From NCBI GenBank assembly GCA_030272585.1, contig BSYQ01000001.1, positions 2,790,001-2,854,000 on the forward strand: DNA of 64,000 nucleotides. The letters run 5' to 3'. Positions within the stretch are counted from its first letter, which is position 1, and every line of letters begins with the position of its first letter. Made by a program: the position numbers and the translations under genes. Below are positions 11,001 to 21,524 of the stretch, one piece after another. The stretch is from Bryopsis sp. KO-2023 (lineage: Eukaryota > Chlorophyta > Ulvophyceae > Bryopsidales > Bryopsidaceae). Under the pieces are notes generated by a model. It did not search any database. It had not been told where the DNA came from and worked only from the letters and a program-made list of their open reading frames with translations.

Positions 11001-14000
11001 CTGTGGCTTGTCTCAAGAGAGCATGACTTAACATGGCAGAAAAAAACAAACAAACAAACAAACAAAAAACAAACAAACAAAAAAAACATACAGCAGAATT
11101 CGGCATGATAGGATTGGGCTCGGCTCCACGTTCAAGCAGCAGGGCAACCAAATCTTCATCCTCATGTGCAACAGCAGCCATGATTGGAGCCAGGCCATCC
11201 TGTGTTCAACAGGAGAGCAACAACAAAAATTGCGGTAAAAAAAAAGCGGGAAAATTATATCAGGACAGACACAGATATCACAGGGAATGTAGAAGAACAG
11301 CTCAAGTTCTTTTCTCGTTTTCTTATTTTTTTTTATTTTTTCATATTGATATGCGAAAACACTTCAAACCAAGACGCCAAAAGCAAAATTCATTGAGGAG
11401 CAATAACTACAGCAGATTCAGTGGGCAAGCGTTTTATATTGGTGGTCCTCACTCCCCCCCCCAAAAAAAACAGAGAAAAAAAACCTATCATTTTTTAATT
11501 CTTTTTGAAGCTTACATCCGTGCAGATATTTGGGTCCGCTCCATTGGCTAGCAGCAACTTGGCAATTTCTGGGGAATTGTTGTTGCAAGCCACGTAGAGT
11601 GGAGTGATATTTTTCTGCACAGAAAAAACAACCCCCCCGGATCCTCCTTTAGTAACAGCAAGGAGCTCGTCTAGGCAATTCTAAAAGACTGTTTTTTTTC
11701 CCAAATGCATAAACTGTGCATTAAAAACTTGCATTTTTTTTTCCATTTAAAAGTTGGTACCAGAAAACACTACCCTTGAAAAAAAAAACCCGATCCCTGA
11801 CCCTCAATATACTTATATATATGACTGGATAAGGTTCCAGAATGTTTGTTCAGACAAAACCCCTACCTCCCCTGCTTTGTCAATGAGAGCCCCCTTATCC
11901 AGAAGCATCTGAATGACCTCAGCATTCCCCTCAACAACAGCTGCAAACAACACAGTCCTACCGTCCTGCCATAAGATTACAAGAAATGTTTCTTTTACCT
12001 TCGGTTTTATTTTTATTTTTATTCTGAATTCACCTCCACAAAAAGCCAAGAAATCGCGATATTCTAGGGAAAATCTCAATAAAATTTTACATATCTTTAT
12101 TTTTGGCTTTTTGTGGAGGTGACCTCGGAGTAAAAATGAAATTAAACAACCCAGCCACCCACCGATCCCTCTCTTTTAAATAATGATGGAAACCATGCAA
12201 GTGTTTTTGGGCTCACCAGATTTTTAAACATTGAATCGGTCGATCTGAACTGTTTGAATAATTGACTGTCAGATGTTCGGCTGTGGGTTTTCAGCATTGC
12301 ACACCTGTCTTGCAACGTTGGGATCGGCTCCATGGTCCAGCAACAGCTTGATGATGTCCACATGATTGAAAACAACTGCAATGAAAAGGGGCGTCCTGAG
12401 CTCCTGTTCCACAGACAGCAAATGCCAAAAGAAACAATCGGCTCCAAGGAATATCAAAAAGAAAAAAAGAGCTTGCTTGAAGATCAGTTATCCAGCACAC
12501 ACAGAGGAGTCGGGTTTGACCTACTTTGTCGGTGTCATCGACCAGGGCGTCCTGTGATAACAAATATTCAGCGACTTCGGCATGGCCTTTCTCGGCACAC
12601 AGATAAAGGGGATGAGAACCATTCTGCACGGTACACCACACCACAACACTTCAGCATTCATGACGATTACATAGTCCCCCCCCCAAAAAAAAAAAAAAAA
12701 ACAAAACATCTAGACACACATAGGAGCTCAGACATAGATCATTGCCTTGTTCCAACTCACATCAGCTTTGGAATTAATGTCAGCACCACCATCCTCCGAC
12801 AGGATCTTAACGACTTCGAGATGCCCCTCGATACATGCGCAATTTAATGGAGTGCGACCATTCTGCAACAATGAATGAATGAAACAACATTCGAGACAAA
12901 ATACAGAATGTCGAAAACCCACGAAACAACCGACATGACAATAAGACGATGGTTTTGTTCCGAAAGCCCCCCAAAAAAAGAAGTGAGAAACAGCAAAACG
13001 AAACATCGAAACCATGTCCATGTCTCCATTAGAGAAATTCCAAGAAATAGTGATATGTTTGTTTGTTTTTTGGGCGGTTCTCACCTCGTTTCGAATGTCG
13101 ACCTCGGCACCCAACCGCTGGAGCAAAACGACAGATTGAACCTTTCCTATAATCGCTGCTGCATGCAGTGGGGAATGCCCATGCTAAAAGAATTCAAAAC
13201 ATTGTGAATCTATCACAAGCATTCAACAATTCACGCAACACCACAGAATACCCTTCCCCCCCCCAAAAAAAATCAATCAATAAAATAAATGCAAAAATCA
13301 AAACCATTCTTTGATTTAACTTCACACCGAGTTGAAACCCCCTTCAATAACACTAACATGAAGAAGTCTCAATTTCATTTATGCCTCTGTAAAGCAAGTT
13401 TTTTGGTTTATTTCAGAAATAAAGGTGCCATAGATTAGAGTGAACGAGGTTTTATTATTTGCACACCTCATCGCCAGCGTTAATGTCGCACCCCTTTTCG
13501 ATCAGCAATTCAACTACATCTTCTCGTATAGGACCGCTCTGACTGGGGCCCAATACGGCCAAATGCGTTGCACACAGTCCATCCTGAAATAAAAAAGGGG
13601 GAAAAGCAAAACCAGCTTTCATCCACGTAAAACCTTGATTATGTAAACGAACCACAGCAATAATAAAAAACAAGATGCCCAATAGACTACCGAAAACATA
13701 TTTGTGGGGCACGCGTTGTCGTGGAAAAAAAATAAATAAAAATTAATTAATTAAAAAATAAAATGATTAAAAATAGATTTAAAAAATTAAAAAAAAAATC
13801 CTATTTTTTGACGAGGGGTGAACATAGAAATCTCAATTTGCATATTTGTCGGCAGTTTCGGTTTTTTTTCTGTGGTACCTTTCCGCCAACTTTTACATCC
13901 GCTCCTTTGTTCACCAAGTAGAGTGCAACATCGTATTTGCCAGCACGTAAAGCCATCAGTAATGGCGTTCGGCCGTCCTGAATGGGGAAAAAAAAGCAAG

Positions 14001-17000
14001 GGAAGAAATGAAGGATCCTGCTTCTGTGTTCAGAAGATTTAGGATTTTTTTTTTTTTCATGCTTGGTCCTCCCCCATAACTCATCAAAATTGGGAAGAAG
14101 AAAAAAAAAAACCCTCAAAGTTGAACAGAGCATACACGTCACTCCCATCCAACGTGCCATCGTTGATAACGATCAAGTTTGGAACAGTGGTCTCACATTT
14201 GACCTTGCATCCATATTGGCTCCACTCTCCAGCAGCAGCTCCACCACATTCAAGTGACCAGATTTTGCTGCGAAATGAAGGGCAGTCCATCCATCCTAGA
14301 TTCACAACAAAACCAACCGGAATTGATATGCTGAGAGAAGGGGGGGAAAGGGGGGGACTTCCTCCATTTTAAAAAATTGATTCCGGTTGCATCAACAATA
14401 GACATGATGGAATCCAGGGCGGGAGCTACAGGGATCTTCTTTGAACCATCTTCTTTGGTTGGCTGAACGGTTTTGAGACGATCGCTTGCAAATAACCCAA
14501 TCACCTTGTCCTCCTCCTCCAATGCACACTTAGCATCGAGACACATCTGGACAACTTGGATGTTCCCCTTCGTCGCCCCAGCCATCAAAGCAGTCACTCC
14601 ATTCTGCACCCCAAGAAATACCACCCCCAAAAAAAACCTCAATTCAACACAATCAATCTACAGAACATCACTCCAAAACAAGCAGACAAAAAAACTCTGA
14701 GGTCTTCCTGAAACCCCTGTCGTCAAATTCTCCAATTCTCAAAAAATGTTTCTTTCGTTTCGTCCACAGAGTCATTGTACAAAACCCACCTCGATATTCT
14801 TCACATTGAGGCTTGCTCCTCCATCCACCAAAAGTTTGATGATTTTTACGTTACAGTCCGCAAGAGCATTGATCACGGGCGGAAACTCGTTCTATGCACA
14901 GCCAAAATCCATCAATTACACAATATTTGTTGCTCGCAGGTCTATTTATATCCCACAAGACATAACTCAAAACTGTGGTTTAGCAAGAAAAAGAAGCTGC
15001 TGCGTCCCTCACCTCGTCGGGAGCCTGCACGTCTGCCCCGCATTTGACCAAAATCTCGACCAAACTTTCGTAACCTCGGTCCGCCGCGATGTGCAATGGC
15101 GTTCTTCCACCCTGCAAATCTATGCTCTTCTTCAGACCCCTCAAATCACATGAGCAATTGCTGGCCAAACAAAAATTTGCCACAGCTGTCGAGGAAGAAA
15201 ATGACCACACACACAAGGCACCAACTATACAAATATTATAATACAGAGACATGATTCCATTGTGTTGGTTTGAGCGGTTGCACTGACCGCAGCCCTGAGG
15301 TTGATGTCGGCACCTCCATCCACCAAAGCTTGTGCAGCCTCCGCAAAATTCTCTTGCGCACAGAAATGCAGCGCAGAAAAATCATGCTACCACACCACAA
15401 ATAAACCCACACAAAGTCAGAGATCCCCACATCCAGAAAACTAGAATGCCCCCTGACACCCAAAGGTTTTTTAATCACAATCCAGGAGTCCAGCTGCTGG
15501 AAAAAATTCACCCATATTAACCATGCATGGTCATTGCTGTCGACATTCCCTGCAGCCTCAGCAACCACAAACAAACAGAAAATCGACATTCCAAGGAAAG
15601 TACCTCATCTTGGGCATTGATTTCAGCATCCCATGACAGCAGCATCTTTATGATCTCTCCATTGTTTGGGCGAACAGCCACCATCAACGACGTCACCAGT
15701 GTCTGTTCAATCAACAGGTAAAAAAGAAAAATCTTAGAAAAAAAATATATGCAGCCATTGAAATTCAGCTAAAAAAGCAGGCAAATCCATCAACAAGCAC
15801 CGACATGCATGACCAGCAACATCAGCATCATAATGGTTTCAAATCAACACAGCAGAATTGGGGATGACTCGTTGCACCTTGGCTTGATGATTAACCGAAG
15901 CTCCCTTCAGCAACAGCGTTCGAATGGCTCCAGTGTGCCCAGATTGGCAAGCAAAAAACAACGCTGGCCAACCAGTCTGCACAACCAAACACCCCCCGAA
16001 AATTCAAACCCAATTTTTGGCACATCACTCCTGCAGGAAAAGGCTGTTTTGAATCATGACCACGGCAAAAACACATACCTCGTCACCCAAGTCGACCTCC
16101 GCCCCAAAATCTATCAGTAACTCCAGCATGGGGATGTTCCCCATCGCTGCAGCAGCATGCAACGGCCGGTAGTCACCCTACTGAGGCAATCCCTAGTTTC
16201 TGAAACATTCATGCAGCGAAACAATGAAAACGTCTGAACGAGGGGGGGCATCTCATATATTTCTGGACATTCATGGTTACCTTCATTCCAGCATTGACAC
16301 TTGCTCCCAGATCAACCAAGCATTTCACAACATCGAGATGACCACCGACGACAGCACTGAACAGAGGTGTGCTTCCATCCTGCATCCATCACGGAAACCA
16401 AAATGAAGCTGCTTAGAAGCTGCCTGCCAGACTTGGTTTGCGAAGCAGGAGCATTTTCCCCAAAGGAGATTCAGAAGAAGCTCCAGCAATCGATTCACGG
16501 GGGCAACAGCATGTCATAAAGGCTAATCAAACAACAACTTCGAAGCATTTCCCAGACAAGCAGCCCCGGGGGTTTCAAAAAAAAGGCTCTGAAAGTTGAA
16601 ACACCTTGTCTGCGACGTCCAGTCCAGCTGACCCAGCAGCTTCCAGCGTCATTGACGACAATGCCACCCCCAGCGAGGTTCCCAGAGATGTGGAAATCGT
16701 CTTTGCCCGTGCCAGATCATCTTGCGGACTGGTGGACAGCTCGCCCCCTTCCCCATCGTTATTACCCCCCGAATCCTCTATTACTTCCAGATCAGCCATG
16801 CCGGCTTGTCGCATCCCCCTCAAACCCAGAAATCCGTCCAGATCCTTGGCACTACCAGAATTTCCGGGGTGCTCAGTTGAACCAGCGATCCCTGCTGATG
16901 GCCGGGATGGCTCAGAGGGGCCAGACCCTCGAAGTCCAGGTGGTGGCCTTTGAATGGAAAACGGACTGACTTCTGATATGTGCTCAGGATTCAGACCATC

Positions 17001-17358
17001 CTACACACACACACAATATGCAGCAAATTCCAATATCAGATCGGTAAAGCATCGAAAAGCGAAAACAAGACAATCCGTGGTGGTGGATATGGTGCGCTGC
17101 TCATCTCAAACGAGAAAATGTTGGGTTCTTATTGTGATTTCGAGGCAATTTCGAAAAACTGAGAACAGCACCCATGTGCATGGGCTGCACACGGCTGAGA
17201 GTATCAATACAACAAGGACTGTGGGGTTTATGAGCAGTCACCTCGCTGGCAGGGGAGGGTTCGCTTGCTTCAGAATCAATGTCGCGTGAATTGCTGCTCC
17301 CACCGCCGCTTTTTCCTCGTACTCTGGATAGCAGCTTTCCAAACATATTCTTTGGCAT
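7740..17358 (-). CDS. Ankyrin-repeat (26 copies) protein with C-terminal U-box (about 1179 aa)
   Basis: Probable E3 ubiquitin ligase: the U-box recruits an E2 and the ankyrin array would bind substrate (family knowledge). Exons: 17358-17242, 17000-16605, 16379-16281, 16177-16079, 15976-15878, 15702-15604, 15386-15288, 15111-15013, 14891-14790, 14603-14505, 14295-14197, 13977-13879, 13583-13467, 13183-13085, 12862-12761, 12623-12525, 12403-12305, 11965-11867, 11614-11516, 11199-11092, 10786-10688, 10514-10416, 10291-10193, 10082-9984, 9851-9753, 9549-9451, 9096-8998, 8728-8651, 8453-8309, 8035-7740. Residues 1-171 are disordered, Ser/Gly/Pro-rich. Residues 172-1033 are 26 ankyrin repeats (DGRTPLHIAA-type starts), one per exon, and 21 of these exons are exactly 99 nt. 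The last repeat (8728-8651) is cut to 26 residues. The U-box starts near residue 1100 (FICPITLSIMEDPVI, DGHTYER). All introns are phase 0 except the last, which is phase 1. Confidence 0.9.
11046..11086. repeat. (CAAA)n microsatellite
   Basis: A run of CAAA units with one A-rich interruption lies at about 11046-11086, immediately downstream in sense of the exon ending at 11092. On the sense strand it is a T-rich tract directly after the donor site. Confidence 0.8.
12030..12122. repeat. Inverted repeat inside an ankyrin-gene intron
   Basis: Two perfectly complementary 20-nt arms, 12030-12049 (tcacctccacaaaaagccaa) and 12103-12122, flank a 53-nt AT-rich centre. The element lies in the intron between exons 12403-12305 and 11965-11867. 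It could fold as a hairpin in the pre-mRNA or be the remnant of a small inverted-repeat transposable element. I see no clear target-site duplication. Confidence 0.7.
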
Positions 17359-18272
17359 AATGGCTCAAGACAAACAATGTGCTCTTGGCAAAAATAAGTG
17401 AATTAACCTGGAACACCAGCAAGCATTTCGTACAGATCATGATCATAGGGATTGTGCCCATTGGCTTTCAGGTGGTGAGGGTTTTTTGTGTATTTTTTTG
17501 CTTGAATTGGAAGGAATATATATTGGGGGGTTGGGTAAGACATAGAAAACGAATACAGCAAAGAGCGCGTTAGCACAGGCGCTGGCGTGGTGGTCGCAGG
17601 TCGACTCGACCAGCGCACACCCCTCAGCAATAAAAGCCTTCTATCTGAAACTGGCGTGTATTGGTTTACGTTACGTCGTGTTTTTCGCTCCGACAGCAAG
17701 CTTCACGGAAAGCGTCAAGTCAATGCGGCCTTCCGAAAGGTTGCGTGAAACAATGACCCCAACCCTCAGACAACCTCGAAAAAACCTCTCGCAGAGACAA
17801 AAAAAAGTAACACTAGAAAACAAAGTTTCCGAGTCCTGTGGGAGTCCTAAATGGAGTCCCTGTTAAAACAGGTGTCGAAAAGAACTGGCAACGACTTTTT
17901 AACCGTCGAGCGATCCCCGGAAGCCATCGCGGGATCAACGCGCGACCAGGAAGCGCGCAGGAACAAGCACACCCCGACACATTGACATCTTTCTCGCGCA
18001 CACTCACACGCAGCTCTACCTGACGAAAACAACGAACGCGCCGTTTTCTCTCCCGTGTCGCTTATTTCAACAAGCAGCGCAGCGAACTCAGTGTTGTGTA
18101 TTCCAGCCCAAGACGGACAGAAAGAAACGCAGAGTGCAGTGCCCCCGCCCAGGTGCCACGTCTTTCAGAAGTTACTCCTTACAGAAGGTGCTCGCTTGTC
18201 GCACACTTTTGTCATCGGCTGTGAAACTATTTCCGAACCATTTCCGCCCGATGTGCATTCGCTGTGGAGCGC
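17359..18272. promoter_or_regulatory. Divergent intergenic region upstream of the ankyrin/U-box gene
   Basis: About 0.9 kb between the ankyrin gene start (minus) and the small plus-strand gene at 18273. AT-rich near 17500-17520 (aatatatatt), which could act as a TATA element for the minus-strand gene about 160 nt from its ATG. The segment 17580-18270 is more GC-balanced with CG dinucleotides, as at other promoters here. No further gene is supported. Confidence 0.35.
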
Positions 18273-18570
18273 ATGTCCCGTTGTTTGGACGCGATGTCCC
18301 CCACGATCGGGCCTCTGTTGTCTTATCAATCCATCTCAGTGTCGCACCGACCAGCTTGGCGACGGAGTGGGGAGCGATCAGTTTCCATCGCTTCAGCGAT
18401 CGGAGGGTGGGCGCTCCTCCTTTTCTGGTACGTCATCATGCCAAATTACTGCTCAGATTTGTTTGCTTCCAAGCGGTGCGTTCTGCCTTCTGGTTTTGAA
18501 TCAAACGTTGCCTTATTTCAGAGATATCGTTCTGGTGTTCCGGCACCAGGGGTGGGTGGGTGGGGAATGA
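18273..18570 (+). CDS. Small single-pass membrane protein (83 aa), possibly organellar
   Basis: Two exons, 18273-18475 and 18522-18570, joined across a 46-nt intron (GTGCGT...TTTCAG); the spliced frame ends at TGA 18568-18570. The N-terminal 40 residues lack acidic residues after the start region and are rich in Arg and Ser (HRPAWRRSGERSVS), like a mitochondrial or plastid targeting sequence. A single hydrophobic span (GGWALLLFWYVIM) and a short hydrophilic tail (DIVLVFRHQGWVGGE) follow. This architecture resembles small accessory subunits of respiratory complexes, but I cannot name one. An alternative in-frame ATG lies at 18294. Support is the clean splice and sensible protein only. Confidence 0.45.
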
Positions 18571-19041
18571 TGGCCTCTGTTTGCTGGGCTCACAGCTATT
18601 GATTGATTTGTTGATTGATTTGTTGATTGATTTGTTGATTGATTGTCTCTGCTGTGAGGTTCTTGGTAAATCCTTGAGAAGATCAGTTTCTGAGTTCTGG
18701 AATTTTACCATTCACCATAACATTTTTGTCCTTCAACGCCTCATGTCTCCATGTTTGGCAAAACAAGATGAAAATAACAATCATCACAAATTCACACTCC
18801 CAAACGATTCTTTAACAGACTGCTTTTTAACAGACTACTTTTTACACGTGGCATCACTCTTTCTCAAAATCTTCCCTTTCTTGTGATCCTCAAGAAATGT
18901 TTTTCGGTCGAACTGGCCAGGCTTCAACGATCATCCGCCAGCAAAAAACGATGTTACAGCAATACCTGGCAAATGCCAGCAACAGAAAGATACCCACACG
19001 CAAGAGTTGTCAACTCTTGCAAGCTCCCTTCCTAATATCAC
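18571..19041. other. Convergent intergenic region with minisatellite
   Basis: A 471-nt gap between the ends of two convergent small genes. It starts with a 12-nt tandem repeat (18601-18645). The rest is AT-rich and shows no gene. Confidence 0.5.
18601..18645. repeat. 12-nt tandem repeat (gattgatttgtt)x3.7
   Basis: Three perfect copies of gattgatttgtt and a partial fourth occupy 18601-18645, just after the stop codon of the small plus-strand gene, probably in its 3' UTR. There are no interruptions, indicating recent slippage. Confidence 0.9.
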
Positions 19042-19924
19042 TCACTCACTCTCAGAGGGCTCCACCCTGCAGGGAAAAAAAAAAGAAAAACGATCCAAGA
19101 GTTGCCCACAGACAATTCAACTATGTTCCATGAAAACAACACTTCTGGCAATTGTGACAATACCTCTCAGGGGTCTCCTTCTGCTTGCAATTTGTAGCAA
19201 CAGCCCAGGTAGCAAAGTGAAAGGAGCTATACACTCCGACTGCAGCTATGCCCACGGCACCCATCGCTGCAGGAAAAGCCTCGAAAGTCAAAGATTCATC
19301 GTCCCAATCATGCAATGGTGGTTTTTTACTCCTGTTCCTCAAGCCGGAAATCAACCCCATGGTGGCGGAAAACCATGGCATACACAAACTTTTCCCAAGA
19401 TAACAGTGTCTTCTACCTTTGCGATATATTTGTCAGCATGTCTTAACCATGCATGCAATACCTCCAAGAGCAAGTGCAGCTATTCCCAAAAACGGACTGG
19501 GAGGATCAGGAGGTGGTCCATCGTACTGAAATTGGTCATCATCATCGCTCCATTTGTCATCCAATGGTGCTGAAACAATGAATCAGTGATTGCCTTTTAT
19601 TTAATTCCCTGGAAAACTCCCCCTTCCCTCAATTTTTGTCCCCTTTTCTGCTGCTGTTTCGGTGGTAAACCACACCAAAACCTTGATGTTGCTAAACCTG
19701 GTTAAGACACTCTCCAATGTACTGTTTAAATTGCAGGAAGTTGAACCCTCTCCTCAATGGCATTCCTGGATGAAATCAATGCGCAAATTATGAACACAGG
19801 CTAAAGGGCAACTACCTGCCTCGGGCTTAGGGCGTGCCTGCGAACACAGCTCGACTCGGTGTCCTTGTATTTCCTTGGATATATTGGCCTGTCTCAGGAG
19901 CGAAGGTGAAAAGCGCCGCAGCAT
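19042..19924 (-). CDS. Small membrane protein with organelle-targeting-like N-terminus (164 aa)
   Basis: Four exons: 19924-19816, 19569-19462, 19416-19164, 19066-19042. Every junction is GT-AG and the frame is continuous; the second intron is only 45 nt (GTATTG...CAAAG). The start ATG at 19924 gives MLRRFSPSLLRQANIS, an Arg-rich amphipathic presequence typical of mitochondrial import. An acidic Asp-rich stretch (DDKWSDDDDQFQYDGPP) follows, then a weakly hydrophobic SPFLGIAALALGG segment and a good transmembrane helix (GAVGIAAVGVYSSFHFATW). The short last exon ends VEPSESE. Family not recognised; an accessory inner-membrane subunit is a guess. It is divergent from the SOUL gene, with 266 nt between start codons. 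Confidence 0.6.
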
Positions 19925-20190
19925 GCCGCAAGAAGCGCAACGAATCGCTGGGTGACGTATTTGGGCACCAGGCGTCAACCCAATCCAAACGAGAATTTCG
20001 GCATTCGCAAGGCGAATCGGAATGTATGCTGGTTGCAGAAAAAAAACCTCCCTGATTGGCGTCGTGATTTTACGAGGTATGATTAGGTGGCGTGCATGGC
20101 TGGCTGCACGTACTTAAGCCGTTTGTGTGGCAATGAGATTACGTAGTGTAGAAAGTCTTGCGGAGGTAGGGTATTGTCGCTCGTGGCACG

Positions 20191-21222
20191 ATGCTTTCTC
20201 TTTGGGTGGCGCTGGTTTTCTTGCTGTCTCTGGCAACTGCGAAGGAGCCCTGTCCCGGCGGCCGTGAAAAATGTCCAGATTATGAAAAACTTGAGGTTTT
20301 CCACGATATCGAAATTCGCCGTTACGACGCGAGTGAGTCGGGAACAAAGAGAGAAAGCCTACGTGTTCGCTTCCAAGTCTGTGGGACTGGGCCCGTGTTG
20401 ATAACAGCGTGAGTGACACCCCTGTCCCCGTTGTCTGCAGGCAGATGGGCACAGATCTATGCCTACAGCGACGAGTATGGTTTCATGAAGGAGAAAGCTT
20501 ATCGGGTGGGTCTCTTTGCCTGGGTTGCCGTTGAGCTGTGAAACTATGCAAGGGTGGTTGTTGAACTGGGGCTGATTAGGATTTGAAGAAGATATGTGTG
20601 ATTTTGGGGGTCGATTTATCATGGCTCCTGGGAAAAGAAAAGCTTGTGTTGTGCCACATAGGATCTCCACGAGTATTTCCATGGCAACAACTATGAAAGT
20701 CAAAGAATGTCCTTGACGACCCCTCTGCTGTTCACTTTCGACCCTGCGGACCCCTACAAGGAATTTTCGAGGAGGGGACAAATGTTTCTTAACTCGAGAT
20801 CCGAGAGTGGAGTGGTAACATGGCAGACTCATGCAAGGATATTGAAAACCATGCTTCTCTCTTTGCCCTTGCTCCAGAATCTTGACAGGGGATTTTTTTT
20901 GTGTTTTCTCCAGCATATTCCAGCTCCAAGATATCCGGTTGGAATCATCGAGATGGACCCTGCATACTTCTATATTCGCAAGATCAACCAAACCGCCAGT
21001 TTCAGGGATATCTGGCGCGAGGCCCATTTGATGATGGCAGACCTTGATTATTACAGGCAGCCAATGGACATGTCAAGAATCCTTTTGGCGCTGTATGACT
21101 ATCCAAAGCCCATCGAAGGACCAACCACATACAAAGGGTCCAACGAGATCTGGATTGAAAAGGCAGCATTCACCCCAGGAGATGGCCACAGCGATCAGCT
21201 GACTGCCATGAAAATGGCGTAG
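20191..21222 (+). CDS. Secreted SOUL/heme-binding family protein (222 aa)
   Basis: Four exons: 20191-20332, 20441-20505, 20662-20814, 20914-21222. Residues 1-18 form a signal peptide (LSLWVALVFLLSLATA). The mature part matches the SOUL/HEBP fold: an early YEKLEVFHDIEIRRYDAS strand, where family members have Y-E-x-R-x-Y, then W-A, FHGNN, MSLTTPLLF with the typical Met-Thr-x-Pro element, PRYPVG, and a C-terminal paired Tyr-Asp-Tyr-Pro region. Family members bind heme or other tetrapyrroles; algal versions occur in eyespots, plastids or outside the cell. The signal peptide suggests the secretory route here. Divergent from the small mitochondrial-like gene on the left. Spliced phases 1, 0, 0 all close correctly. 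Confidence 0.8.
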
Positions 21223-21524
21223 AGGATGGTTTTTGTGTTAGTGCAATATGCATTTTTTTTATAGATTGATGCAAATGCCAACTTTGAAGCCCAACAGTTT
21301 TGCAAACGAGGTCACTGGCTTAGGTATTTGATTTATAGACAGACTTGTAATTTTTTGTAATGCGTTTTTTGAAGAAAAAGTTATCTTGACAGAGACACTT
21401 TCTGTCTTCTCTGGCTGATGTACTAAGCTGCGCCGTGCTGAGCCGCGGGGAGGGGGGTGTAATTGTCATTACTGTAGCACCACCGGGGGGAAACTGTACC
21501 GTCTCTGAAGCTCGGGTTTCATGC
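21223..21524. other. Short intergenic gap before the cyclase
   Basis: This 302-nt gap contains the 3' UTR of the SOUL gene and the presumed 5' region of the cyclase. Open reading continues upstream of the chosen cyclase ATG to about 21435 but without another ATG in frame. Confidence 0.4.
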
